DNA of 64,000 nucleotides from Variovorax sp. J22P240 (GTDB taxonomy: Bacteria; Pseudomonadota; Gammaproteobacteria; Burkholderiales; Burkholderiaceae_C), in the NCBI RefSeq assembly GCF_030316855.1, contig NZ_JASZYR010000010.1, forward strand, positions 124,001 to 188,000, read 5' to 3'. Of this stretch, positions 23,948-32,336 are shown in pieces. Positions within the stretch are counted from its first letter, which is position 1; the number at the start of each line of letters is the position of its first letter. Under the pieces are notes generated by a model. That model made no database searches and was not told the DNA's origin. It worked only from the letters and a program-made list of their open reading frames with translations. The position numbers and the translations under genes were made by a program.

Positions 23948-24166
23948 TCAGGCGCCGAGGGCGGCCATTTCTTCGCGATAGATGGCCTCGGTCCAGCTCT
24001 TGCCGCTGGGGCTGGCGAGGCCGCTCTGGTTGAGTTGCTCGACCAGGCCGGGCAGATCGTGGATGCCGGCCGCGAAGGCGCGCTCGATGGCATCGCCGAG
24101 CAGGTCTTCGTAGGTGGTGGGGGTGCGCTGGCGCGCCTGGTGGGGATCGAGATAACGGTCGGTCAT
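23948..24166 (-). CDS. Small recombinase-like helix-turn-helix protein
   Basis: A 72-residue protein, MTDRYLDPHQARQRTPTTYE at the start. Its second half, GLVEQLNQSGLASPSGKSW followed by TEAIYREEMAALGA, resembles the small C-terminal DNA-binding HTH segment of serine recombinases, with the LN-x2-G-x3-P-x-GK-x-W pattern. No catalytic domain is present. It sits between the FAD monooxygenase and the Rieske oxygenase, 47 and 41 bases apart. Possible roles are an operon-specific DNA-binding protein or a small protein partner of an oxygenase. Similar small proteins seem to recur in catabolic operons (recollection, not checked). Confidence 0.75.
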   Translation of the reverse strand: MTDRYLDPHQARQRTPTTYEDLLGDAIERAFAAGIHDLPGLVEQLNQSGLASPSGKSWTEAIYREEMAALGA

Positions 24167-24213
24167 GGTTCGCTCCATCGAGAAGAAGTGGGTTGTGCGG
24201 AATTGCTGTTGGT

Positions 24214-25362
24214 TCAGGCGGCTTGGGCAGCGACGGGAACGGCCCAGGCGTCGTAGCCATAGACCCAGTCGGCATTGCCGCCTTCGCGCAGCCAGTTGTT
24301 GCCGCGGGAACCCAGTTGAACCTGGCTCGCGCGTTCGATGCGGGCCTTCTCGTAGCGCTGCAGCCCCCTGGCGGCATCGCTCATCGAGACACCTTCGAGG
24401 TGACGGGCCAACACGACGGCGTCTTCGATCGCCATGCCGGCGCCCTGTGCCATGAAGGGCAGCATCGGGTGCGCCGCGTCGCCCAGCAGCGCCATGCGGC
24501 CTTCGGCCCATGCCGGCATCGGATCGCGCTCGTACAGCGCGGTCTTGAGCACGGTGTCGCAAGCGTCGAGCAAGGCGCGCGCCTCGGGGTGGTAGTCGAC
24601 GTACTGCTCGCGCAGCTCGTCGACGCTGCCGGGCGCGGTCCACGATTCGAGATGCCAGGTGTCCTGCGGCGTGGTGGCGAAGATGAAGATGTCCTTGCCG
24701 CGGTTGAGCGGGAAAGTCACGATCTGGCTTTGCGGGTTGGGGCCCCACCACTTGGTGAAGGCACCGAGGTTGGGCACGCTGGCGACACGTTCCGCCGGCA
24801 CCACGGCGCGATACGCGACGATGCCGGTGAAGCGCGGGCTCTCGGCGCCGAACATCGCGGTGCGCACCGCCGAGTGGATGCCGTCCGCGCCGATCAACAC
24901 GCCGACGCGCGCGCTGGTGCCGTCCTCGAAGTCCAGGCTCACGCCATCCTTGTCCGCGGCGATGGTCTTGGCGCGCTTGCCCAGCGCGACGCGCTCGGCC
25001 GGGAACATGTCCGCGAGAGCCGCCAGCAGGTCGGCGCGGTGGATGGTCAGCTGAGGCGCGCCGTAGCGCTCTTCGGCCGAGTCGGCCATTTCGAGGCGCG
25101 AGGTTTCCTCGCCGGTGTCGTAAGTGCGGCTGATGCGGTGCGTGGGGCGTGCGGCTGTCACGCGGGCCGCTTCGCCAACGCCGAGGCCGTCGAGTGCGCG
25201 CACCGCATTGGGCGTCAGGTTGATGTCGGCACCAACTCTTGCGAACTGCTTCGCCTGTTCGAACACGACCACGTCGTGCCCTGCGCGCTGGAGTGCGATG
25301 CCGGCGACCAGCCCGCCGATGCCGGCGCCGACGATGCCGATGGTGGATTCATTTGTCTTCAT
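24214..25362 (-). CDS. FAD-dependent aromatic monooxygenase, NicC/salicylate hydroxylase-like
   Basis: A 382-residue group A flavoprotein monooxygenase. It has the FAD motif GIVGAGIGGLVAGIALQRAG, the DG motif VLIGADGIHSAVR and the GD motif ALLGDAAHPMLPFMAQGAGM. By memory the closest known enzyme is 6-hydroxynicotinate 3-monooxygenase (NicC, also 382 aa): it shares KWW, YHPEA, ERASQVQ and the C-terminal WVYGYD. NicC and salicylate hydroxylase replace a carboxyl group by OH, so a decarboxylative hydroxylation is a fair guess. AAGGAG precedes the ATG. The Bug gene lies 24 bases upstream. Confidence 0.87.
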   Translation of the reverse strand: MKTNESTIGIVGAGIGGLVAGIALQRAGHDVVVFEQAKQFARVGADINLTPNAVRALDGLGVGEAARVTAARPTHRISRTYDTGEETSRLEMADSAEERYGAPQLTIHRADLLAALADMFPAERVALGKRAKTIAADKDGVSLDFEDGTSARVGVLIGADGIHSAVRTAMFGAESPRFTGIVAYRAVVPAERVASVPNLGAFTKWWGPNPQSQIVTFPLNRGKDIFIFATTPQDTWHLESWTAPGSVDELREQYVDYHPEARALLDACDTVLKTALYERDPMPAWAEGRMALLGDAAHPMLPFMAQGAGMAIEDAVVLARHLEGVSMSDAARGLQRYEKARIERASQVQLGSRGNNWLREGGNADWVYGYDAWAVPVAAQAA

Positions 25363-25386
25363 GAAGTGTCTCCTTGGGTCTTCGAG

Positions 25387-26382
25387 TTATTCGGCAACGA
25401 TGTTCCGGGCCTTGATGATCTTGGCCCAAACCGCCGTTTCGTCACGCATCGCGGTGGCGAACTCGGCCGGCTTCATCGTGGCGGCCGTCATGCCCTGCGC
25501 CTGCAGGCGTTCACGCACGTCGGGCTGGTCCAGAATCTCCGCGGCGTCCTTGGCCAACTGCTCGGCGACGGCCGGCGGCGTGCCGGCGGGTGCGAGCAAT
25601 CCATACCACGAGGTCACGTTCACGCCCTGGATGCCCTGCTCCGCCAGCGTCGGGATCTCGGGTGCGACCGGGCTGCGCTTGGCTTCGGTCACGCCGAGCG
25701 CGACCAGCTTGCCGCTCTTGATGAAGGGCAGCGTCGCAGGCAGGTTGCTGAACATCAGCGGCACCACGCCGCCGAGGACGTCGTTGAGCGCGGGGCCCGT
25801 GCCCTTGTACGGAACATGCAGCAGATCGACACCGGCCTGTTGCTTGAATAACTCGCCGGCGAGGTGCAGGCCGCTGCCGACGCCAGGCGATGCGTACGAC
25901 AAGGTGTTCGGCTTGGCCTTGGCCTGTGCGACCAGATCCTTCGCGGTCTTGATGCCGGAGCCGGGCGAAGCGACCAGCACGTTGGGCGCCTTCGCGAGCA
26001 TCGTGACCGGCACGAAGTCCTTCTCGATGTTGAACGGGAAGTTCGGCATCAGGGTCGGGTTGATCGTGAGGTTGCCGGCAGGCACCACCAGCAATGTGTG
26101 GCCGTCGCCCTTGGCGCGCTTGACCTTGTCGATGCCGATGTTGCCGGCGGCACCCGCCATGTTCTCCACCACGGCCGCTTGGCTGTAGCGCTTGGCGAGG
26201 CCGTCCGACAGAATGCGTGCCAGCGTGTCGACCGGACCGCCCGGCGGGAACGGCGAAATGATGGTGAAGCGCTCGCTCGACAGCTGCTTGTGCACGTCGG
26301 TCTGTGCGTGAGCTGCTGTGACGGCCGCGAAGGCAACCAGCGCCGTGCCGAGGATGCGGAACATGGAGGTGTGTCGTTGCAT
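25387..26382 (-). CDS. Bug-type tripartite tricarboxylate receptor (second in leftward operon)
   Basis: A 331-residue periplasmic binding protein with a signal peptide ending near AAHAQ. The family marks are FPPGGPVDTLARILSDGL, ENMAGAAGNIG, YASPGVGSGLHLAGELF and LLHVPYKGTGPALNDVLGG. It is more distant from the two other Bug proteins of the island than these are from each other, so it probably binds a different ligand. An internal ATG (26364) could be the true start. It lies between the extradiol dioxygenase and the FAD monooxygenase with spacings of 10 and 24 bases, deep in the operon. No TctAB membrane pair is nearby. Confidence 0.88.
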   Translation of the reverse strand: MQRHTSMFRILGTALVAFAAVTAAHAQTDVHKQLSSERFTIISPFPPGGPVDTLARILSDGLAKRYSQAAVVENMAGAAGNIGIDKVKRAKGDGHTLLVVPAGNLTINPTLMPNFPFNIEKDFVPVTMLAKAPNVLVASPGSGIKTAKDLVAQAKAKPNTLSYASPGVGSGLHLAGELFKQQAGVDLLHVPYKGTGPALNDVLGGVVPLMFSNLPATLPFIKSGKLVALGVTEAKRSPVAPEIPTLAEQGIQGVNVTSWYGLLAPAGTPPAVAEQLAKDAAEILDQPDVRERLQAQGMTAATMKPAEFATAMRDETAVWAKIIKARNIVAE

Positions 26383-26392
26383 GGTGATGTGC

Positions 26393-27364
26393 TTACTTTT
26401 TCTCTGTCAGGAACTTGCCCTGCGGGCCTTCGACATTTTTCTGGCGACGCGTGTTGCCGTCGAGCCCGCCGTCGACCGCCCATTCCGCAAACACCGTCGG
26501 GCCGGGTTCGAACTCGCGCGGCTGCCAGTCGGCCGTGAGCTGGTCTTCGTCGGCGTAGTACTCGATCAGACCGCCGGCCGGGTTCTTGAAGTACCAGAAG
26601 TACGCCGACGACACCGGATGCCGGCCCGGGCCGAGCTGCGTTTCCCAGCCCTTGCGCGAGAAGTGCAGACCACCCCCGAACACTTCGTGGATGTCGCGCA
26701 CCGTGAAAGCCACATGGTTGAGCCCGCGCTTGCCCGAAGGGATCTGCAGCAGGAACAGGTCGTGGTGGCCTCCGCTCGGAGCGCAGCGCATGAAGGCGCC
26801 GCGATTGGGGTAGCTGTCCGACGACACGAAGCCGAAGCGATCGCTGTAGAACGCGCTGGTCGCCTGCACGTCGCTCACGAAAAAGACCACGTGGCCCACC
26901 TCGATGGGCGTCGCGCGCTCGTAGATCGGCGCGGGCTGGTTGACGCGGGGCTTGGCGTTCCACGTATTCATCGCGCCGCAGTCGATCTCGACTGCGTGCT
27001 TGCGGCTGACCTGAAGGCGCACCGCCAGGCCGTTCGGGTCGATACAGCCGATGCGGCGCGCGCCGTCGACGATGCCGTCGACGAAGCTTGGATCCTTCGC
27101 AATGGCAGCGGCATAGCGGTCGAGGTCCGCGTCGCTCTCGACGCCCCACACCACTTCGCGCAGCGTGGGCCCCTCTTCCATCGCTGGCGGCAGGCCGGGC
27201 TTCTCCAACGCCGCGACGACGACCCTGCAGCCATTGAGGCACTCGAAGACGAGTTCGTCAGCCGCCTCGGACTTCAGGGTGAGGCCCCAGTCCTGGAAGA
27301 ATCCACGGCAGGCGGGGAGGTCATCCGCCCCGTAGGTGATCTGGTCGATTCCCAAAACGCTCAT
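26393..27364 (-). CDS. VOC family extradiol-type ring-cleavage dioxygenase
   Basis: A 323-residue two-domain VOC protein with the size and layout of 2,3-dihydroxybiphenyl or catechol 2,3-dioxygenases. The Fe(II) triad is visible: His in EVGHVVFFV (near 158), His in GLNHVAFTV (near 225) and Glu in GGLIEYYAD (near 276). The second domain is the catalytic one. It would open a dihydroxylated ring made by the Rieske enzyme or the FAD monooxygenase. TGGAG lies before the ATG at 27364. The C-terminal tail after the last beta strand is about 45 residues longer than in short type I enzymes. Confidence 0.86.
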   Translation of the reverse strand: MSVLGIDQITYGADDLPACRGFFQDWGLTLKSEAADELVFECLNGCRVVVAALEKPGLPPAMEEGPTLREVVWGVESDADLDRYAAAIAKDPSFVDGIVDGARRIGCIDPNGLAVRLQVSRKHAVEIDCGAMNTWNAKPRVNQPAPIYERATPIEVGHVVFFVSDVQATSAFYSDRFGFVSSDSYPNRGAFMRCAPSGGHHDLFLLQIPSGKRGLNHVAFTVRDIHEVFGGGLHFSRKGWETQLGPGRHPVSSAYFWYFKNPAGGLIEYYADEDQLTADWQPREFEPGPTVFAEWAVDGGLDGNTRRQKNVEGPQGKFLTEKK

Positions 27365-27382
27365 ATCGATCTCCATTCAAGA

Positions 27383-27468
27383 AATACCGCGGAACCGGCT
27401 TCGCCGGGCCGCTGGTATTGCCCCCTGCAGGGGGTGGGCGGCCACACGAAGTGGGCAAGCCTGGGGGT
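27383..27468 (-). repeat. Dispersed 85-base structured intergenic repeat, copy B
   Basis: On the minus strand it begins CCCCCAGGCTTGCCCACTTC two bases after the aldehyde dehydrogenase stop, has a CCCCC-TGCA-GGGGG hairpin and closes with AATACC/GGTATT around a GC-rich stem with a CGAAG loop. The first 45 bases are nearly identical to copy A, 24 kb away. Confidence 0.85.
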
Positions 27469-27470
27469 GT

Positions 27471-28949
27471 TCATGCATTTGCCCAGGGCAAGGGTTGTTC
27501 ATTTGTGCCCCAGTACATGCTCTTCTGCTCCATGTACTGGAAGATGCCTTCGCGGCCCTTTTCGCGGCCCAGGCCGCTGTCGCGCCATCCGCCGAACGGG
27601 GTCGAGACCGAGAACTGCTTGTAGGTGTTGACCCAGACCGTGCCGGCTTGCACCGCGCGGCCCAGGCGCCAGGCGCGCTTGAAGTCGCGGCTCCACACGC
27701 CGGCGGCAAGTGCGTAGATGCTGTCGTTGGCTTGCGCGATCAGCTCTTCCTCGTTGTCGAAAGGCATCGCGACCAGCACCGGCCCGAAGATTTCTTCCTG
27801 GCTGATGCGTGCGCTGTTGGTGAGGCCTTCGAGGATGGTCGGCGTGTAGAAGTAGCCCTTGTCCATGCCATTGCCGTGCGGACGCACGCCGCCCGTGCGG
27901 ATGCGGCCGCCTTCGTGCACGCCGAGCTCCACATAGCGCTCGATGCCCTCGCGGTGGCGCGCCGTGATCAGCGGCCCCATCTGCGTGCTTTCGGAAGCCG
28001 GGTCGCCCACGCGCAGGGCGTTGGCGCCTTCGGCGAGTCGCGTCAGGAACTCGTCGTAGATCGAACGCGCGACGAACAGTCGCGAACCCGCAATGCACGA
28101 TTCGCCCGACGAGCTGAAGATGCCGTAGAGCACGCCATTGATGGCATGGTCGAGGTCCGCGTCTTCGAGCACCATCGTTGGCGACTTACCGCCGAGTTCC
28201 AACGACACCGGCATCATCTTGTCGGCCGCGATGTGGGCGATGTGCTTGCCGGTGGTCGTGCCGCCGGTGAAGGACACGCGCTTGACCAGCGGATGCTTGG
28301 TGATCGCATCGCCGATGACCGAGCCCTTGCCCGGCAGCACGCTGACGATGCCCTTCGGCACGCCGGCTTCTTCGCAGATGCGCGCGAGTTCGAGCGCCAT
28401 CAGCGGCGTGACTTCGGCGGGCTTGACGACCACCGCGTTGCCGGCCGCGAGCGCGGGTGCCAGTTTCTGCGCTTCGCTCGCGATCGGCGAGTTCCACGGC
28501 GTGATGGCGGCGACGACGCCCATGGGCTCGTGCACGCTCATCGTGACGAAGGGGCCGCGCGACGGCGTGATGGTCTCTTCCAGCGTCTCCAGCGCGGCGG
28601 CGAAGAACTGGAAAGTGCCGGCGGCGCTCGCCACCAGGCTTCGCGTCTCGTTGATCGGCTTGCCGTTGTCCAGGCGCTGCTTCTGGGCCAGCGCTTCGCT
28701 CTGTTCGCGAATCAGGTGCGCCACGCGATGCAGGACTGCCGCGCGCTCGTGCGGGAGCTTCTGCGCCCAGCCGCTGGTCAGGAAGGCGTGGTGCGCGCGC
28801 GTGATGGCCTCGTCCACATCGGCCAGGGTCGCGGCCCGCAGGCGTGCGATCGGCTCGCCGGTGGCCGGATAGAGGCTTTCGTAGACGTCGCCGCCGCCCA
28901 GGCGCCATTCGCCGGCGATGTTGAGGGGGAGCAGTTCAGAGGAAATCAT
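27471..28949 (-). CDS. Aldehyde dehydrogenase (NAD-dependent, catabolic)
   Basis: A 492-residue ALDH. Visible residues: the NAD-site Asn in ITPWNSPIASEAQKLAPAL, KPAEVTPLMALELA, the general base Glu in LELGGKSPTMVLED, the catalytic Cys in SGESCIAGSRLFVA and EEIFGPVLVAMPF. It resembles 2-hydroxymuconic semialdehyde, betaine-aldehyde and benzaldehyde dehydrogenases. In this operon it could oxidise a ring-cleavage semialdehyde or the aldehyde from the ThDP enzyme two genes upstream. An AspDH-like gene lies 13 bases upstream. Repeat copy B follows the stop codon directly. Confidence 0.9.
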   Translation of the reverse strand: MISSELLPLNIAGEWRLGGGDVYESLYPATGEPIARLRAATLADVDEAITRAHHAFLTSGWAQKLPHERAAVLHRVAHLIREQSEALAQKQRLDNGKPINETRSLVASAAGTFQFFAAALETLEETITPSRGPFVTMSVHEPMGVVAAITPWNSPIASEAQKLAPALAAGNAVVVKPAEVTPLMALELARICEEAGVPKGIVSVLPGKGSVIGDAITKHPLVKRVSFTGGTTTGKHIAHIAADKMMPVSLELGGKSPTMVLEDADLDHAINGVLYGIFSSSGESCIAGSRLFVARSIYDEFLTRLAEGANALRVGDPASESTQMGPLITARHREGIERYVELGVHEGGRIRTGGVRPHGNGMDKGYFYTPTILEGLTNSARISQEEIFGPVLVAMPFDNEEELIAQANDSIYALAAGVWSRDFKRAWRLGRAVQAGTVWVNTYKQFSVSTPFGGWRDSGLGREKGREGIFQYMEQKSMYWGTNEQPLPWANA

Positions 28950-28962
28950 GGAGTGTCTCGTT

Positions 28963-29772
28963 TCAGATCGCGAGGGCTGCCACGCGGTTGCGCAGCGCAC
29001 GCACGGCGCTATAGACCGTGAGCGCGGACGTCTTGGGATTGGCCGCCAGCGGCTTGTTGCGCATGGTCAGTTCGAAGTCGCCAAAGGCACCTTCGGCCTC
29101 GACCGTATGGATGTTCTCGGTGACGGCCGGATCGGCGATCAGGCGCACGAAAGTGCGGTCCAGACCCAGCCCGGCCAGCGACACGGTGGCCGCCACGTTG
29201 GCGTTCTTCGGATAAAGCATGGCGGCCTCGCGGGCGCTGCCTTCGAAAATCACGGTCTCGACCGTCAGCGCGCCCAGGTCGCGGCCCTCTTCCGCCGGCG
29301 TTCCCTTCCACGCGTGCGGCGGCTTGCGACCGGTGTAGCGCACAGTGTCGAGCCCGCCGACGCGGGCGGCCGCCAGCGCGTCGATGGCGCCGATGGCGCC
29401 GGCGATCAGTTGCACCTGCGTGCCGCCTGTGACGGCGGCCGCTTCGAGCCTTTCAGCGAAGCCCTCGGCCGAGAGCGCGCCCACGGAGGCCACGATGCAG
29501 GGCGTACCGCGTTCCAGCGCCGGGAGCACGTGCGCCTCGATGGCCGCATGGCCTGCGGCTTCGACGACGAGGTCGATGCCATCGGCCGGAACGGAGGACA
29601 CGACCTGCGCGCGCGGTGCGAGCCGCTTCGCCGTGGCCTGTGCCGAAGCCAGCGCATCGGCCGGCACGACGATGGCCTTGATCTCCAGGGCGGCGTCGCC
29701 CTGCAGCAGTTCCAGCACCGAGGTGCCGATGGCACCGCAGCCGATGAGCGCAATGCGCGTGGTGGAGGACAT
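28963..29772 (-). CDS. Aspartate dehydrogenase-like protein (NadX family)
   Basis: A 269-residue NAD(P)-dependent L-aspartate dehydrogenase homologue. The Rossmann start RIALIGCGAIGTSVLELLQG and the C-terminal AspDH domain (KNANVAATVSLAGLGLDRTF, ENIHTVEAEGAFGDFEL, ALTVYSAVRAL) are clear. NadX makes iminoaspartate for NAD synthesis or forms oxaloacetate and ammonia. Here it lies between a ThDP enzyme and an aldehyde dehydrogenase (14 and 13 bases apart), so a catabolic role, taking nitrogen off an amino-acid-like ring fragment, is more likely than NAD synthesis. The window also has nadC and nadA elsewhere, but not next to it. Confidence 0.88.
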   Translation of the reverse strand: MSSTTRIALIGCGAIGTSVLELLQGDAALEIKAIVVPADALASAQATAKRLAPRAQVVSSVPADGIDLVVEAAGHAAIEAHVLPALERGTPCIVASVGALSAEGFAERLEAAAVTGGTQVQLIAGAIGAIDALAAARVGGLDTVRYTGRKPPHAWKGTPAEEGRDLGALTVETVIFEGSAREAAMLYPKNANVAATVSLAGLGLDRTFVRLIADPAVTENIHTVEAEGAFGDFELTMRNKPLAANPKTSALTVYSAVRALRNRVAALAI

Positions 29773-29786
29773 GCGAGGCGCTCCGC

Positions 29787-31484
29787 TCACTTGGCCGTGC
29801 CGAGCGCAGGGATCTGCGTGATCGTGTTGGTCGGCGGGCCTGCAAAGGTGCTCTTGAAGCCGCCGATCGACAGCATGTCGATCTCGAGCAGGAAGGGACC
29901 GTCGGTGGACAGCGCCTGGTCCAGGCGCGCCGGCAGGTCGTCCAGGCTCTGCACGCGGGCGTGCGGCAGCGCGATCGACTTGCACAGCAGGTCGTAGTCG
30001 GGCGTGTGCAGTTCGGCGTAGCAGCGACGGCCGCCGTACTGCACGTCCTGGATGTTCTTGATGACGCCGTAGCTCTTGTCGTTCATCAGCACGATCACCA
30101 TGGGGGCCTTCTCCTGCACCATGCAGGCCAGTTCGCCCAGGTTCAGGATGAAGCCGCCGTCGCCGGCCAGGCAGAAGGTCTTGCGGCTCGAGCCCGTCAC
30201 CGCGGCGCCGATGGCCGCACCGATGGCCATGGGCATGCCCTGGCCGATGCCGCCGCCCGTGGCATGCACGCCGGCGCTGGGTTCGAAGATGCGCAGTTCG
30301 CGGTTGCCCCAAGTGCTGTTGGAAACAGTCACGTCGCGCACCCAGTTGAAGTTGCGGCCTGCCACGGACTGGATCTGGCGAACGAGCTCGGCGTAGGGGC
30401 CGAGGCCGTCTCGCAGCGTCGCAACGGCCTGGTCGTGCGCAGCGCGCAGGTCGACCAGCAGCTTCGGATCGGCCTTGTACTTCGCGGCTTCGAGGCGATC
30501 GGCCAGACCTTCGAGGGCCAGGGCGGAGTCACCGCAGACGAAGGCTTCGGTGGCGTAGCAGCGGCCTTCGGCAGCGGCGTCGGCATCGATGCGGTACAGC
30601 GGGCGCGGGAGCTTCAGTTCGTACTTGAGCGTCTCATTGCCGCGCAGGCGCGAGCCGACCACGAGCATGGCGTCGCAGGTTTGATAGAAGTTCTCGACGG
30701 GCTTCTGGATGTTGTAGGCGCCGAGAGAGCCGGCGTCGTCCTCAGGCACCGTGCCGCGGCCTTGCGTGGTTGTGACCACGCCGAAGCCGAGCTTCTGCAG
30801 CCGCTGGATGGCCGCGCGGGCATGGCGCGCGCCGCCGCCGACCCACAGCAGAGGGCGTTTGGCCTTGGCCAAGTCTGCGGCCAGCGCATCGAGGCCGGCC
30901 TTCGAGGGCACGGCACGCTCGATGGGCAGCGGTGAGAGGTCGGCCGGCATCGTGACGAGCGCCGACTGGATGTCGATCGGGATCTCGACGCTCACGGGGC
31001 CGGTGGGCGCGGTCATCGCCACCTGCACCGCGCGCTTGAGCGTGCCGAGCACGTTCTCGACGCTGCGCACACGGAACGCGGCCTTGGAGATGGCCTTGAG
31101 CATCGTGAGTTGGTCCGGTGCCTCGTGGATGTACGACATGCCCTTGTCGATGTAGGGGGTCTCGATCTGGCCCGTGATGTGCAGCAGCGGCGCGCCGGCG
31201 GTCAGCGCCTCGACCATGCTGCCGGCGATGTTGCCCGCGGCCGGGCCGGTGCTGGTCACGCACACGCCCAGGCTCGCGGTGGAACGTGCATAGGCGTCCG
31301 CCATGTTGCCCGCGCCAGCCTCGCCCCGCGCCGAGATGAAGCGGATGGCGCCGCGCTGCGCGAACGCATCGAGGATCGGCATGTTGTGGATCGAGATGAC
31401 GCCGAACGCAGCCTTGACGCCGCATTGTTCGAGGAAGGCCGCGACGACTGCGCCGACGGTCACGGTGTTGTTGGGGTTATGCAT
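29787..31484 (-). CDS. Thiamine diphosphate-dependent enzyme (decarboxylase/acetolactate synthase-like)
   Basis: A 565-residue ThDP enzyme with Pyr, central and PP domains. The cofactor Glu lies in ISARGEAGAGNMADAYAR, and the ThDP/Mg motif is LAGDGGFILNLGELACM followed by the Asn in VLMNDKSYG. It looks like benzoylformate decarboxylase, oxalyl-CoA decarboxylase and acetolactate synthase relatives; a carboligase or a 2-oxo acid decarboxylase is possible. The ATG at 31484 overlaps the end of the SDR gene by eight bases. With the AspDH-like and ALDH genes downstream it forms a plausible amino acid to 2-oxo acid to aldehyde to acid series. Confidence 0.88.
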   Translation of the reverse strand: MHNPNNTVTVGAVVAAFLEQCGVKAAFGVISIHNMPILDAFAQRGAIRFISARGEAGAGNMADAYARSTASLGVCVTSTGPAAGNIAGSMVEALTAGAPLLHITGQIETPYIDKGMSYIHEAPDQLTMLKAISKAAFRVRSVENVLGTLKRAVQVAMTAPTGPVSVEIPIDIQSALVTMPADLSPLPIERAVPSKAGLDALAADLAKAKRPLLWVGGGARHARAAIQRLQKLGFGVVTTTQGRGTVPEDDAGSLGAYNIQKPVENFYQTCDAMLVVGSRLRGNETLKYELKLPRPLYRIDADAAAEGRCYATEAFVCGDSALALEGLADRLEAAKYKADPKLLVDLRAAHDQAVATLRDGLGPYAELVRQIQSVAGRNFNWVRDVTVSNSTWGNRELRIFEPSAGVHATGGGIGQGMPMAIGAAIGAAVTGSSRKTFCLAGDGGFILNLGELACMVQEKAPMVIVLMNDKSYGVIKNIQDVQYGGRRCYAELHTPDYDLLCKSIALPHARVQSLDDLPARLDQALSTDGPFLLEIDMLSIGGFKSTFAGPPTNTITQIPALGTAK

Positions 31485-32322
31485 GGCGGGAATGGCCTCC
31501 GGAGATATCGATGTGGGCACCCGTCGTGTAGGAAGCGAGGGGCGAAGCGAGAAAGAGAATCGCGCGAGCGGCTTCGATCGGAAGTCCCAGGCGACCCAGC
31601 GGAATGTGTTTGCTCTGCGCGAGCTGGCTGCTCCATGCGGCCCAGTCGAGCTCGGTCTGCTCGCGAGCCTCGAAGCGGCGGCGCCACTGGCCCGACTCGA
31701 CCAGGCCGATCAGGATGCCGTTGACGCGCACCCCCTGCTGGGCGAACTCGGTGGCCATCGAGCGCACCAGGTTGAGCAGGCCGGCCCGTGCAGCCGAGGT
31801 CGCGACCATGTGCGGTTCGGGCTGGCGCGCGAGCAGCGAATTGGCGCAGACGATGGAAGCATCGCCGAGCACGACGCGCTGCGCCGCGAGCTGCGGCAGG
31901 AAGGCGCGCGTTGGGTTGATGACCGAGAAGAATTTCAGGTTCAGTTCTTCGGTCCAGGCAGCGTCTTCTGTGTTGGCGAAAGTGGAGACGCGCCCCTGCC
32001 CCGCGTTGTTGATCAGCATCGAGGCCGGGCCCAGCGCGGCCTCGCTCTCGGCGGCGAAGCTTTGCACCGAGGCCGCGTCGAGCACGTCGCAGGTCCGCGC
32101 GAAGAGCTTGGCCTGAGGGCGGTCTACGCGCAGAGCGGCCACGGCGCGATCGAGCCGCTCCGCATTGCGGCCGCACAGTGCCACGGCGGCGCCGCAGTCC
32201 AGCAGCGCCTCGACCGTTGCAAGCCCGATGCCGGAAGAGCCGCCGGTCACGACGGCCACGCGGCCAGCCAGCGCATCGGCGGCGAAGAAGGAAGGAGAAA
32301 GGGTCGGCGTCGTCATGTTCAT
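31477..32322 (-). CDS. SDR family protein without the usual Tyr-Lys catalytic pair
   Basis: A 281-residue short-chain dehydrogenase fold. The cofactor motif VVTGGSSGIGLATVEALL and the INNAG loop are normal. Where YxxxK is expected the sequence reads MVATSAARAGLLNLVRSMA, that is TSAAR: Thr in place of Tyr and Arg in place of Lys. The fold is otherwise complete, ending DISGGHSRHA. It may bind NAD(P) without normal oxidoreductase chemistry or use other residues. Start at the ATG at 32322 (a second ATG two codons later). It overlaps the ThDP gene by eight bases and lies 14 bases after the IclR gene. Confidence 0.83.
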   Translation of the reverse strand: MNMTTPTLSPSFFAADALAGRVAVVTGGSSGIGLATVEALLDCGAAVALCGRNAERLDRAVAALRVDRPQAKLFARTCDVLDAASVQSFAAESEAALGPASMLINNAGQGRVSTFANTEDAAWTEELNLKFFSVINPTRAFLPQLAAQRVVLGDASIVCANSLLARQPEPHMVATSAARAGLLNLVRSMATEFAQQGVRVNGILIGLVESGQWRRRFEAREQTELDWAAWSSQLAQSKHIPLGRLGLPIEAARAILFLASPLASYTTGAHIDISGGHSRHA

Positions 32323-32336
32323 GATGCCCGCGGGGC

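Noticed and set aside
23948..24166. Remnant of an integrase or mobile element
   Set aside because: No catalytic domain, attachment-site repeats or other mobile genes nearby, and the spacing to both oxygenase genes is that of a normal operon member.
27383..27468. Short coding frames through the dispersed repeat copies, giving similar peptides at each site
   Set aside because: The similarity comes from the repeat itself; it lies between genes, has compensatory stem changes and no ribosome binding site.
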